Shown here: positions 6,474 through 14,137 of the stretch, one piece after another
How the letters are laid out: every line of letters begins with the position of its first letter
Numbering within the stretch: position 1 is the first letter of the stretch
DNA from: Pseudomonadota bacterium
GTDB taxonomy: Bacteria > Pseudomonadota > Alphaproteobacteria > Rhizobiales > Beijerinckiaceae
DNA: 14,137 bases
Direction of reading: 5' to 3'
NCBI GenBank assembly: GCA_023423995.1
Contig: JAFAEL010000197.1
Span: 1-14,137, forward strand
Notes under the pieces: generated by a model
Told to the model about the DNA's origin: nothing
What the model saw: the letters and a program-made list of their open reading frames with translations, nothing else
The model's database searches: none
Made by a program: the position numbers and the translations under genes

Positions 6474-7904
6474 ATGGCGGTTAGGGCGGAGCAGGCCGGA
6501 TGGTCGGTCACGGGTGCGCTCGCCGGCACGCTGGCGCTCGTCTGCGCGGCCGGATTGGCGCTCCACATGACCGACGCTGCGGAGATCGACGCCGCCAGCC
6601 TCGCACTCGGGGCCGCGGCGGCAGCCCTCCTTTGCGTCCTGCTCGTGCACAGGCAGGTGAGGCGGAGTCACCTTCAGCACGAGAAGATCTCGGAGGAGTT
6701 CGACGCGCTCGCCCAGGCATTGATGCGGGTCGAGGCAGGCCTCGCGGCGCTCGACGGCTCGGGCACCAAGGCCAAATCGACCCTGAACGACGTGGCAGGC
6801 GACGTGCACTCGCTCAGCCAGGTCGTCCGCAGCCTCGCCGAAGCCCTGGCCACACAGGAGCGCGAACTCGCCGCGCTGAAGCGCGATGGCGTCCAGCTGA
6901 GCTACCGCACGACCCTCCCCCCGCCGATACCGGCGGCAGTGAGCCCCGAAGCGCCGAGCGTGGTCCCATCTTTCATCCCGGCCCAGGAGGCCGCGCAGGC
7001 GGCGCTGTCGGAATCGCTCCGTGAGACGGCAAAGCGCAGGCTTCCCACCGATGGCAGCGCGGCCATCCTCGCTGCCGCCGCGCTCGGCGAAATCGATCTG
7101 CACGTGCAGCCGGTCGTGAACCTGCCGCAGCGCCGCGACCGGATCTACGAGGTCTATCCCCTGCTCCGCTCGGCGGAAGCCGAGCCCCTGCTCCCCCGGG
7201 AATACATGCCGGTCCTCCTGTCCGCCGGCCGGGTATCCGATTTCCAGGCGGGCATCGTTGGGCGGGCTCTGACCCTCGTGCATCGGCTGGCCGAGGCTGC
7301 GATCGATGCCCGCGTGAGCGTCCCGGTGTCCCCGGCCGCATTGGCGCAGGACGCCTTCATGCGCCGGATCGAGGCGCTGCTGGACGACAACCAGCCGGCG
7401 GGTGGACGCCTCGTGCTCGAGATCGAGCAGGCGGCGCTCGACATCGTTGCGCGCTCGGACGCCTTCCCGCGTCTCCGCCACGCCGGAGTGGGCTTCGCGC
7501 TGACCAAGGTCACGGACGAGAACCTCAACCCGCCCGCCCTCGCCCGGCTCGGCATCCGCTATGTCCGGCTGGATGCCGGCCGCATCCTGACCGGGCTGGA
7601 GCGCGACGGTCTCGCAGCCGATATCGTCACCCTCACCGGAGCCCTCAGCCGGGCGGGCATCGAGGTGATCGCGGACGAGATCGAGGACGACGGCCTCATC
7701 CCGGAGCTTCTCGACATAGGCATTCCTCTCGCGCAGGGCCTCGGCCTCTCGCTGCCGCTGCCGGCCGACGCGGTGCTCGAGCAGCCACGGCGCGGTATAC
7801 AGAACCCGAAGCCCGTTCCGGCCACGCCTCCCGAAGCACCCAAGCCGGACGGCTCCGGCCCGCCGCAAGGCTCTCTGCGCGACTTCCTGCGACGCGCCGG
7901 CTGA
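6474..7904 (+). CDS. Membrane-anchored coiled-coil protein with degenerate EAL domain (TipF-like)
   Basis: A 476-residue protein from the ATG at 6474; a GTG at 6447 would add nine residues, and neither has a clear Shine-Dalgarno site. Two hydrophobic segments (about 12-32 and 41-59) anchor it in the inner membrane. Residues 66-140 are charged, heptad-like and probably coiled coil. After a Pro-rich linker, 190-437 align with an EAL domain, but the catalytic residues are mostly lost. EAL is EVY (226-228), the Asn of the VNLS motif is Pro (VSVPVS, 281-286), ExTE is EIEQ (316-319) and the metal-binding DDFG is LTKV (343-346). The terminal QG-L-P element survives (421-429). Phosphodiesterase activity is not expected. 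Two membrane helices, a coiled coil and a non-catalytic EAL domain match Caulobacter TipF, a c-di-GMP-responsive flagellar positioning factor. Orthology is an inference. Confidence 0.85.
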   Translation: MAVRAEQAGWSVTGALAGTLALVCAAGLALHMTDAAEIDAASLALGAAAAALLCVLLVHRQVRRSHLQHEKISEEFDALAQALMRVEAGLAALDGSGTKAKSTLNDVAGDVHSLSQVVRSLAEALATQERELAALKRDGVQLSYRTTLPPPIPAAVSPEAPSVVPSFIPAQEAAQAALSESLRETAKRRLPTDGSAAILAAAALGEIDLHVQPVVNLPQRRDRIYEVYPLLRSAEAEPLLPREYMPVLLSAGRVSDFQAGIVGRALTLVHRLAEAAIDARVSVPVSPAALAQDAFMRRIEALLDDNQPAGGRLVLEIEQAALDIVARSDAFPRLRHAGVGFALTKVTDENLNPPALARLGIRYVRLDAGRILTGLERDGLAADIVTLTGALSRAGIEVIADEIEDDGLIPELLDIGIPLAQGLGLSLPLPADAVLEQPRRGIQNPKPVPATPPEAPKPDGSGPPQGSLRDFLRRAG

Positions 7905-7932
7905 ACCTGCTGCCCGCGCATTCGCCGCCCAG

Positions 7933-7961
7933 TTGACTCCCGCCCTGCCCTTCCCTAGCGC
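7933..7961 (+). promoter_or_regulatory. Possible sigma-70-type promoter for the HAD gene
   Basis: TTGACT (7933-7938) is followed 17 nt later by TAGCGC (7956-7961). The -35 is good and the -10 poor. Transcription would begin near 7968, which would leave the GTG at 7968 leaderless and favours the ATG at 8007. Confidence 0.3.
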
Positions 7962-7997
7962 CACCCCGTGTCCAGCCCAGCAGAACATCGACGCGCC

Positions 7998-8001
7998 GAG
8001 G
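7998..8001 (+). promoter_or_regulatory. Shine-Dalgarno site deciding the HAD gene start
   Basis: GAGG lies 5 nt before the ATG at 8007. The upstream GTG at 7968 has no such site. Confidence 0.5.
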
Positions 8002-8006
8002 CGCGA

Positions 8007-8870
8007 ATGGTCGAGTTCGTCTCGCATTTCGAGACGCTCGCCCCCCGCTACGACCTGATCCTCTGCGACATCTGGGGCGTGCTCCACGATGGCCTGAAGG
8101 CGTTCCCGGATGCCGGCGTGACGCTGACGCGCTTTCGACAGGGCGGCGGACGCGTGGTGCTCGTCTCCAATGCGCCTCGCCCAGGCGATGCGGTGACCGA
8201 GCAGCTCGACGGGCTCGGCGTGCCGCAGACAGCCTATGACGCCATCGTCACCTCCGGGGACGTGACGCGGGCCATCGTCGTCTCCCGCGGGACGGAGAAG
8301 CTGCACCACATTGGCCCGGAGCGGGACCTGTCCCTGTTCGAGGGCCTCCCGGCGCGCTTCGCCTCTCTGGAGGAGGCGGATTACGTGGTCTGCACCGGCC
8401 TCTTCGACGACGAGGTCGAGACGGTCGCCGATTACGAGGCGACGCTGCGCAGGATGCGGGAGCGCAAGCTCCTGATGGTCTGCGCCAACCCCGACATCGT
8501 GGTGGAGCGCGGGCACCACCTCATTCTCTGCGCTGGCGCGCTCGCGGCCGCTTACGAAGCCCTCGGCGGCGAGGCCTATACGGGCGGCAAGCCGCACCAG
8601 CCGATCTACGATGCAGCCATCAAAGCCGCGCCCGGGCACAACGGCGGCTCGGAACTCGACCGGACGCGTATCCTGGCGATCGGCGATGCGATCCGCACGG
8701 ACGTTGCTGGCGCGCGGGGTTTCGGCGTCGACTCGCTCCTCATAGCGCGCGGCATCCATGCGGCGGATCTCGGCTACCAGCCCGGAAGTGTCGACCGGGA
8801 GAAAGCCCTGCCTTGGCTCGAGGCGCAGGATTACCGACCGACGGCGATCGCGCCCGAACTCACCTGGTGA
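8007..8870 (+). CDS. HAD superfamily class IIA-like hydrolase (TIGR01459 type)
   Basis: A 287-residue cytosolic protein starting MVEFVSHFETLAPRYDLILCD. The GTG at 7968 would add 13 residues, but the ATG at 8007 has GAGG 5 nt upstream. Motif I is CDIWGVLHDG with the nucleophile Asp21, and Trp23 stands where most HAD phosphatases have the acid/base Asp. Motif II is Ser54 in VLVSNAPRPG. The class IIA cap occupies about 65-185. Motif III is Lys195 in YTGGKPHQPIY. Motif IV is ILAIGDAIRTDVAGA with Asp227 and Asp232. The layout resembles NagD-type sugar- or nucleotide-phosphate phosphatases, and TIGR01459 is a mainly alphaproteobacterial family without an assigned substrate. It follows the EAL-like gene by about 100 bp and may have its own promoter. 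Its stop is only 3 bp from that of the convergent cheZ-like gene. Confidence 0.88.
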   Translation: MVEFVSHFETLAPRYDLILCDIWGVLHDGLKAFPDAGVTLTRFRQGGGRVVLVSNAPRPGDAVTEQLDGLGVPQTAYDAIVTSGDVTRAIVVSRGTEKLHHIGPERDLSLFEGLPARFASLEEADYVVCTGLFDDEVETVADYEATLRRMRERKLLMVCANPDIVVERGHHLILCAGALAAAYEALGGEAYTGGKPHQPIYDAAIKAAPGHNGGSELDRTRILAIGDAIRTDVAGARGFGVDSLLIARGIHAADLGYQPGSVDREKALPWLEAQDYRPTAIAPELTW

Positions 8871-8873
8871 TGC

Positions 8874-9500
8874 TCAGCCGAAGAGCTTGTCGATGGTGCT
8901 CTGCTCGACACCCTCGTCGCCATTCTGCGGGCCCGCGATGATGAGGACGTTTCGGCGGGCTTCCTTGATGATCGCCTCGCGGTCGTAGAACTCGGCCGCC
9001 TCGCTCACCTTCACGGCTTTCGCGAATCGCTCGAGCCTGCGCTCGATCGTCGCGAGCGTCTCGACTGCCCGCTCGATGCGCTGTCCGGCGAGGTCCTCGA
9101 AAGAGCAGGCTTCCATGATCTCCGTCACCCGCTCGGCCACGAAGGCCGGGTAGCCCGGCGTGGACGCCTCGCGCTCGAGCAGCGCTTCGGCAGCGGCCAT
9201 GATCCTGTCCGCCGCGGCCTTGGTGGATTCGCGGACGCGCGTCAGGTCGCTGCGGGTCGCGGGAAGGCTCCGACCGGCGACATCCGCAGCCCTCACGGCG
9301 CCGATATCGCGCCTCAGGCGCGTCACGTAGTCGGCGACATGAGCGATCTCGCGCGACAGCTGTTCGAGCGTCCGGGGCTCGAGCGCGCGCGCGCTGGCCG
9401 GATCGCTTTCCGCACCGCCGCGGAGGTCGGCACGCCCGAGCTGGAGTTCGCGTCCGTCACCGAAGCATCGGCGCCGGAGGCTGGACGCTAGCCCCCGCAC
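8874..9500 (-). CDS. cheZ: CheZ-like CheY-phosphate phosphatase
   Basis: A 208-residue, mostly helical cytosolic protein predicted to speed dephosphorylation of CheY. The key helix is EIMEACSFEDLAGQRI (127-142); Asp136 and Gln140 correspond to the catalytic Asp143 and Gln147 of E. coli CheZ (DFQDLTGQ). The C-terminal tail VEQSTIDKLFG (198-208) resembles the CheY-docking peptide of CheZ. Residues 40-115 are probably a long helical hairpin. The first 38 residues are basic, then disordered, and match nothing I know. The start is a GTG at 9500 that overlaps the cheY stop by 13 bases, with GAGG 4 nt upstream inside cheY. This points to translational coupling. Length is close to E. coli CheZ (214 aa). 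No other che genes are in the window. Confidence 0.9.
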   Translation of the reverse strand: MRGLASSLRRRCFGDGRELQLGRADLRGGAESDPASARALEPRTLEQLSREIAHVADYVTRLRRDIGAVRAADVAGRSLPATRSDLTRVRESTKAAADRIMAAAEALLEREASTPGYPAFVAERVTEIMEACSFEDLAGQRIERAVETLATIERRLERFAKAVKVSEAAEFYDREAIIKEARRNVLIIAGPQNGDEGVEQSTIDKLFG

Positions 9501-9871
9501 ACTGCCTCGATCTTGTTCTTCAGCGTCTGCGCGTTGAACGGCTTGACGATGTAGTTGCTGGCGCCGGCCCTCTTGGCCGCGATCACGTTCTCCGTCTTCG
9601 ATTCGGCAGTCACCATGATGAAGGGCGTGGCCTTCAGCCGGTCGTCCGCGCGCACCTGACGCAGCAATTCGTAGCCGGTCATCGGCTCCATGTTCCAGTC
9701 GGAGATGACCAGCCCGTAGGTTTTCTGGCGAAGGCGATCGAGGGCCGCCCTGCCGTCGGACGCTTCGTCGACGTCCTCGAACCCGAGCTGCTTCAGCAGG
9801 TTACGGATGATCCGCACCATTGTCTGATAGTCGTCGACAACTAGGATCGGAGTGCCGTAATCCAAGCCCAT
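9488..9871 (-). CDS. cheY: CheY-type single-domain response regulator
   Basis: A 127-residue receiver domain with no output domain. The start is the ATG at 9871 (MGLDYGTPILVVDDYQTMVR); the frame stays open to 10033 but that extension is not CheY-like. Acidic pocket Asp13-Asp14, phospho-acceptor Asp58 (VISDWNMEPMTG), Thr88 (IMVTAES), Tyr107 and Lys110 (NYIVKPF) match all the E. coli CheY positions (12, 13, 57, 87, 106, 109). In its phosphorylated form it should bind the flagellar switch. The cheZ-like gene overlaps its 3' end, so kinase output and its removal are co-expressed. No CheA, receptor or adaptor gene is in the window; the kinase must be encoded elsewhere. A non-flagellar role is possible but less likely given CheZ. 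Confidence 0.94.
   Translation of the reverse strand: MGLDYGTPILVVDDYQTMVRIIRNLLKQLGFEDVDEASDGRAALDRLRQKTYGLVISDWNMEPMTGYELLRQVRADDRLKATPFIMVTAESKTENVIAAKRAGASNYIVKPFNAQTLKNKIEAVCGG
9505..9508 (-). promoter_or_regulatory. Shine-Dalgarno site of cheZ inside cheY
   Basis: GAGG on the minus strand, 4 nt before the GTG at 9500 and within the last codons of cheY. It supports the GTG start and translational coupling. Confidence 0.5.
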
Positions 9872-10031
9872 CCTGGCGCCCCATGCGACATTTTCCGCTG
9901 TTTGCCCGCGGTTACTGTGAGCATTTAGGGGTTCCTGCGTTGCAGACCCGTTAAGCTGATCTTCGACAGGCGGGTGCTTCCCGACTTGACCCCCGCAGCG
10001 CCATCCGACATGGCTCGCCGGTTCCCGACAC

Positions 10032-11030
10032 ATGCCGATGACCGTTCCTCACACCAGCCGTGCGCGTGCTCTCGTGGTCTGCCGTGACGGCGACGCCATC
10101 CCGCCGGAGTTGCACGGGGCGGTGATCGCGATCGGCAACTTCGACGGGCTTCACCGCGGTCACCAGTCTCTGATTGCGACCGCCGTCGAGGCGGCGCACC
10201 GCGAGAGCCGTCCCGCCGCGATCCTGACCTTCGATCCGCACCCGCGCGCCTTCTTCGCTCCCCAGGCGAGCCATTTCCGGCTCACGCCCGAGCCGGTGAA
10301 ACTGAAAATCCTGGCGCAGCTCGGGGTGGACGTCGCCTTCATCCGGCGCTTCGACGCCACGCTTGCCGGAACGAGCGCGCGCGACTTCGTGCACGACCTC
10401 CTCCACCGGCAGCTCGGGGCGTCCGCCCTCGTTATCGGCGGCGACTTCCATTTCGGCCGCGGCCGCGAGGGCACGCCCGCCGTGCTGGTGGAACTCGCGG
10501 GCGAGGAAGGCATCGGGGTCACGACAGTCGGTACGGTCAAGGACGACGGCAGCGCGGTCTCGTCCAGCCGCATTCGGGCGGCGCTGGAGGTCGGCGACAT
10601 CGCAACCGCGAACGAGCTTCTCGGCTATCGCTGGTTCGTGGAGGGCGAGGTCCGGCATGGCGACAAGCGCGGGCGGGTCCTCGGCTACCCGACTGCGAAC
10701 CTGCGCCTCGGCGAGGGCTGCCACCTGGCCCACGGCATCTACGCGGTCCGGGTTGCCGTCGCGCCCGGCGAGGTTCGCGACGGCGTGGCGAGCTTCGGGC
10801 GGCGCCCGACCTTCGACAATGGTGCGCCGCTGCTGGAAACCTTCATCTTCGACTTCTCGGGCGACCTCTACGGGCGCAGCCTCGACATCGAGTTCATCGG
10901 CCGGATCCGGCCGGAGGAGCGCTTCGAGAGCGCGGATGCCCTGGTCGAGCAGATGAAGCGCGACGAGGCGCGGGCCCGCGAGATGCTGGCCGCCCCCCGC
11001 GTGTCGGAGCTCCGGTCCTTCATCGGCTGA
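10032..11030 (+). CDS. ribF: Bifunctional riboflavin kinase / FAD synthetase
   Basis: Phosphorylates riboflavin to FMN and adenylates FMN to FAD in the cytoplasm. The 332-residue product has an N-terminal nucleotidyltransferase domain with IGNFDGLHRGHQ (34-45, HxGH-type ATP site), TFDPHPRAFF (66-75) and SSSRIRAAL (177-185). The C-terminal riboflavin kinase domain carries HGDKRGRVLGYPTANL (209-224), GRRPTF (256-261) and the conserved Glu269 in LLETFIFDF. Length is usual for the family. The ATG at 10032 was chosen; a second ATG two codons on is equally possible and no clear Shine-Dalgarno site separates them. It is divergent from cheY with 160 bp between starts and precedes ileS, the same order as in many proteobacteria. 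Confidence 0.96.
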   Translation: MPMTVPHTSRARALVVCRDGDAIPPELHGAVIAIGNFDGLHRGHQSLIATAVEAAHRESRPAAILTFDPHPRAFFAPQASHFRLTPEPVKLKILAQLGVDVAFIRRFDATLAGTSARDFVHDLLHRQLGASALVIGGDFHFGRGREGTPAVLVELAGEEGIGVTTVGTVKDDGSAVSSSRIRAALEVGDIATANELLGYRWFVEGEVRHGDKRGRVLGYPTANLRLGEGCHLAHGIYAVRVAVAPGEVRDGVASFGRRPTFDNGAPLLETFIFDFSGDLYGRSLDIEFIGRIRPEERFESADALVEQMKRDEARAREMLAAPRVSELRSFIG

Positions 11031-11189
11031 GGCCGTCCTTCCTTAACAACCCTTCGGCTGATAGAAGCCCCTCGACTGAAAGGCGGACGACCAGCTCGAT
11101 GACCTTCATCGGCGTCAACATTCGGCGAATTATCTGCCCGGCGCACGCGTAAAGTCGCGGCGGCCGGGTCGCCTTTTCTCCGCCTTTCC

Positions 11190-11206
11190 GCCGCCGCGCT
11201 GGCGGC
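11190..11206. repeat. Short GC-rich hairpin in the ileS leader
   Basis: GCCGCC-GCGCT-GGCGGC forms a perfect 6-bp stem 15 nt before the ileS ATG, within the 191-bp ribF-ileS gap. It might shape ileS translation, but such stems are frequent at this GC content. Nothing else recognisable, including any T-box, is seen in the gap. Confidence 0.22.
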
Positions 11207-11221
11207 CCGCCTCATGGTTTG

Positions 11222-14137
11222 ATGTCGATGAGTGAGCAGATTGCGAGGACGCCTTCGGCCGTCCGCGACTATTCCGAGACCCTGTTCCTGCCCAAGACCG
11301 GGTTCCCGATGCGGGCTGGCCTGCCGCAGCGCGAACCGCTGCTGCTGAAGCGCTGGGAGGAGACCGGCCTCTACGGCCAGCTCCGCAGCAAGGCAGCCGG
11401 GCGGCCGCGCTTCGTGCTGCATGACGGGCCGCCCTACGCGAACGGCAACATCCATATCGGGCACGCACTCAACAAGATCCTGAAGGATCTCGTCACGCGC
11501 TCGCAGCAGATGCTCGGCTTCGATTCCAATTACGTGCCCGGCTGGGACTGCCACGGCCTCCCGATCGAGTGGAAGATCGAGGAGGAGTACCGCGCCAAGG
11601 GCAAGAACAAGGACGAGGTTCCGGTCGTTGATTTCCGCCGCGAATGCCGCGCCTTCGCCGAGAAATGGATCGACATCCAGCGCGGCGAGTTCAAGCGCCT
11701 CGGCGTGGAGGGCGACTGGAGCCATCCCTATACGACGATGGCCTTCCCGGCCGAGGCGCAGATCGCGCGAGAGATCATGAGCTTCGCCCGCACGGGACAG
11801 CTCTATCGCGGCTCCAAGCCCGTCATGTGGTCCTCCGTCGAGAAGACGGCGCTGGCCGAGGCCGAGGTCGAGTACCACGAGAAGACCTCGCAGCAGATCT
11901 GGGTGGCCTTCCCGATCACGCAGACGCTCGACGCCGATCTGGAGGGCGCCTCCGTCCTGATCTGGACGACGACGCCCTGGACCATCCCGGCCAACCGGGC
12001 GATCGTGTTCGGCTCGGAGATCTCCTACGGTCTCTACGAGGTCACGGAGGCGGCCGCCGATAACTGGGCGCGGGTCGGGGCGCGCTACGTCATTGCGGAC
12101 AAGCTCGCGGCCGAGGTGTTCGGCGCGGCGCGTGTGGCCGCGTATTCGCGCGTCAAGGACGTCCTGCCCGTCATGATCGTGCGCTGCGCGCACCCGTTCC
12201 GGGGCCTTGTCGGCGCCGGCGGCTACTGGGATTTCGACGTGCCGGTCCTCCCGGCCGACTACGTGACGGACGATGCCGGAACGGGCTTCGTCCACACCGC
12301 TCCAGGGCACGGCATCGACGATTACGGCACCTTCCTGAAGCACCGGGAGACCTTCGCGGCCTGCGGCACGCCGGAGGTGCCGCACACGGTGAACGAGGAT
12401 TCCGCCTATTTCCCCAACGTGCCGTTCTTCGCCGGCGAGCGGGTCTATGACAGCAAGGGGAAGGACGGCGGGGCGAACGATGCCGTCATCCGCAAGCTGA
12501 GCGAGGTCGGCGCGATGGTCGCGCGCGGGCGGCTGAAGCACCAATATCCGCATTCCTGGCGCTCGAAGGGGCCCCTCCTCTTCCGCAACACGCCGCAATG
12601 GTTCATCGCCATGGACCGCGATCTCGGCGACGGCACGACGCTCCGCTCCCGCGCTCTCGACCAGATCAAGCATCACGTCCGCTGGGTCCCGGCGATCGGC
12701 GAGAACCGCATCAACGGCATGATCGAGAACCGGCCGGACTGGGTGGTCTCGCGCCAGCGCGCCTGGGGCGTGCCGATCGCGATCTTCGTCGCCAGGGGCG
12801 CCGAGGGCGACAATGCCATCCTCCGGGACGACCGAGTCGACGAGGCGATCGCGGCGGCCTTCGCGGCCGAGGGCGCCGACGCGTGGTTCAAGGAAGGCGC
12901 GGCGGAGCGCTTCCTCGCACCCTTCGGCTACGATCCGGACGCATTCGAGAAGGTCGACGACATCCTCGACGTCTGGTTTGATTCCGGCTCCACCCACGCC
13001 TTCACGCTGGAAGACCCGGAGCACTTCCCCGGCCTCGCCGGAACGCGCCGCAAGGTCGATGGCGGCCAGGACAGCGTCATGTACCTGGAAGGATCGGACC
13101 AGCATCGCGGCTGGTTCCACTCCTCGCTGCTCGAATCCTGCGGCACGCGCGGGCGTGCGCCGTTCGACGTCGTCCTCACGCACGGCTTCGTCCTCGACGA
13201 GCGCGGGGAGAAGATGTCGAAGTCCCGCGGCAACGTCACGGCTCCGCAAGAGGTGATCGCCTCCTCGGGCGCCGACATCCTGCGGCTCTGGGTGGCGGCC
13301 TCCGACTATTCGGACGATCTCCGGATCGGGCCCGAGATCATCAAGACCTTCGCCGAGACCTACCGGAAGCTGCGCAACACCATCCGCTGGATGCTGGGCT
13401 CGCTCGCACATTACCGGGAGGAGGACCGCGTCGCGGTTGCCGAAATGCCGGAGCTGGAGCGCCTCATCCTTCACCGGCTGGCTGAGCTCGATGGCGAGAT
13501 CCGCAAGGCCTATGCGGATTTCGAGTACAGCCGCGTCGTCGCGCTGCTCTCCGCCTTCATGACGGGCGATCTGTCGGCCTTCTACTTCGACATCCGCAAG
13601 GACGCGCTCTACTGCGACCCGATCTCGAGTCCGACCCGAAAGGCCGCGCTCACGGTCATCGACGAGGTGTTCCGCTGCGTGACGGTCTGGATCGCGCCGA
13701 TCCTCGCCTTCACGGCCGAGGAGGCATGGCTGTCGCGCTATCCGCAGGCCGTCTCGGTGCATCTCGAGACATTCCCCGAAGTCTCGGCGGAATGGCGCGA
13801 CGAAGTCCTGGCCGAGCGCTGGTCGAAAATCCGCCGGGTCCGGCGCGTCGTGACGGGTGCGCTGGAGATCGAGCGCGCGCAGAAGCGCATCGGCGCGAGC
13901 CTCGAGGCCGCGCCCGTCGTGCACATCGCGGACGAGAGCCTGTTCAAGGCCGTGCAGGGCCTCGACCTCGCCGAGATCTCGATCACGTCCGGCATCCGGG
14001 TGGTGCAGGGCGAAGGACCTGCCGAGGCCTTCCGCCTCGAGGACGTGAAGGGCGTGGCCGTCGTGCCCGCCCTCGCCGAAGGCCGCAAATGCGCCCGGTC
14101 GTGGAAGGTGACGCCCGATGTGGGCGCCGATCCGGAC
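11222..14137 (+). CDS. ileS: Isoleucyl-tRNA synthetase (class I), C-terminus outside window
   Basis: Charges tRNA-Ile with isoleucine and edits mischarged valine. The frame is open from the ATG at 11222 for 972 codons to the right edge; an in-frame ATG two codons on is an alternative start. [13 protein letters not shown] (71-83) holds the HIGH signature, [14 protein letters not shown] is at 107-120 and KMSKS at 664-668. The CP1 editing domain lies between them, with [10 protein letters not shown] from 249 and [16 protein letters not shown] marking the editing pocket. The anticodon-binding helical domain fills about 700-900. The last visible segment ([12 protein letters not shown]) is the usual alphaproteobacterial C-terminal element, so only some 20-35 residues appear to be missing. 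A two-codon ATG-GTT-TGA mini-frame overlaps the start codon (TGATG). Confidence 0.97.
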   Translation, partial: MSMSEQIARTPSAVRDYSETLFLPKTGFPMRAGLPQREPLLLKRWEETGLYGQLRSKAAGRPRFVLHDGPPYANGNIHIGHALNKILKDLVTRSQQMLGFDSNYVPGWDCHGLPIEWKIEEEYRAKGKNKDEVPVVDFRRECRAFAEKWIDIQRGEFKRLGVEGDWSHPYTTMAFPAEAQIAREIMSFARTGQLYRGSKPVMWSSVEKTALAEAEVEYHEKTSQQIWVAFPITQTLDADLEGASVLIWTTTPWTIPANRAIVFGSEISYGLYEVTEAAADNWARVGARYVIADKLAAEVFGAARVAAYSRVKDVLPVMIVRCAHPFRGLVGAGGYWDFDVPVLPADYVTDDAGTGFVHTAPGHGIDDYGTFLKHRETFAACGTPEVPHTVNEDSAYFPNVPFFAGERVYDSKGKDGGANDAVIRKLSEVGAMVARGRLKHQYPHSWRSKGPLLFRNTPQWFIAMDRDLGDGTTLRSRALDQIKHHVRWVPAIGENRINGMIENRPDWVVSRQRAWGVPIAIFVARGAEGDNAILRDDRVDEAIAAAFAAEGADAWFKEGAAERFLAPFGYDPDAFEKVDDILDVWFDSGSTHAFTLEDPEHFPGLAGTRRKVDGGQDSVMYLEGSDQHRGWFHSSLLESCGTRGRAPFDVVLTHGFVLDERGEKMSKSRGNVTAPQEVIASSGADILRLWVAASDYSDDLRIGPEIIKTFAETYRKLRNTIRWMLGSLAHYREEDRVAVAEMPELERLILHRLAELDGEIRKAYADFEYSRVVALLSAFMTGDLSAFYFDIRKDALYCDPISSPTRKAALTVIDEVFRCVTVWIAPILAFTAEEAWLSRYPQAVSVHLETFPEVSAEWRDEVLAERWSKIRRVRRVVTGALEIERAQKRIGASLEAAPVVHIADESLFKAVQGLDLAEISITSGIRVVQGEGPAEAFRLEDVKGVAVVPALAEGRKCARSWKVTPDVGADPD

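Noticed and set aside
6426..8759. A 777-codon open frame on the minus strand
   Set aside because: It is antisense to the EAL-like and HAD genes, has no recognisable domain and has Arg/Gly/Ala/His-biased composition typical of a shadow frame.
9872..10031. Possible EcfG-type (GGAAC) or flagellar promoters between cheY and ribF
   Set aside because: GGAAC occurs on the minus strand but no GTT lies at the right spacing, and no flagellar sigma consensus was found. A TTGACC at 9986 has no convincing -10.
9872..10033. N-terminal extension of cheY to 10033
   Set aside because: The extra 54 residues do not look like part of a receiver domain. The ATG at 9871 gives the usual CheY length.
11214..11222. 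Two-codon ATG-GTT-TGA leader frame overlapping the ileS start
   Set aside because: It has no ribosome binding site and such short frames are common by chance; noted only in the ileS entry.
10868..13924. A 1018-codon open frame on the minus strand
   Set aside because: It lies opposite ribF and ileS, which have all family motifs. Its composition (Arg, Asp, His, Ala rich) is that of an antisense shadow in GC-rich DNA.

Overview
The window is GC-rich chromosomal DNA from an alphaproteobacterium. Likely order is Rhizobiales/Hyphomicrobiales, with a Methylobacterium-like flavour. This placement rests on the alphaproteobacterial form of HisRS, the CheZ-like phosphatase with a conserved C-terminal CheY-binding tail, a TIGR01459-type HAD protein and the ribF-ileS linkage; genus is an inference. 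I see no insertion sequence, phage gene, CRISPR array, tRNA, rRNA or toxin-antitoxin module, and no gene-free stretch over 300 bases. It reads as ordinary core genome with several poorly characterised signalling genes.

Layout. 1-902 (minus, runs off the left edge): an Ala/Lys/Ser/Pro-rich histone-H1-like protein. 995-2548 (minus): hisS. 2632-3861 (minus): a GAF-GGDEF-PilZ-like diguanylate cyclase. 4080-4535 (plus): a small exported protein of unknown function. 4542-4595: two back-to-back perfect hairpins between convergent genes. 4612-5964 (minus): a class III omega-amino acid/beta-alanine-pyruvate aminotransferase. 6060-6281 (minus): a small HMA-like protein without the CxxC metal site. 6474-7904 (plus): a membrane-anchored, coiled-coil protein with a degenerate EAL domain (TipF-like). 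8007-8870 (plus): a HAD class IIA-like hydrolase with an altered motif I. 8874-9500 and 9488-9871 (minus): a cheY-cheZ pair with overlapping reading frames. 10032-11030 (plus): ribF. 11222 to the right edge (plus): ileS, lacking only its extreme C-terminus.

How the genes work together. hisS, ribF and ileS are housekeeping. The signalling genes touch cyclic di-GMP and motility: a cyclase with an intact catalytic and inhibitory site, a catalytically dead EAL protein whose architecture matches the Caulobacter flagellar-placement factor TipF, and a CheY with a CheZ-like phosphatase. The neighbourhood suggests, but does not prove, a link between c-di-GMP and flagellar control. The most interesting items are the dead EAL protein, the metal-site-less HMA-like protein, the DxW HAD protein and the HisRS motif 2 changes expected where tRNA-His recognition has diverged.
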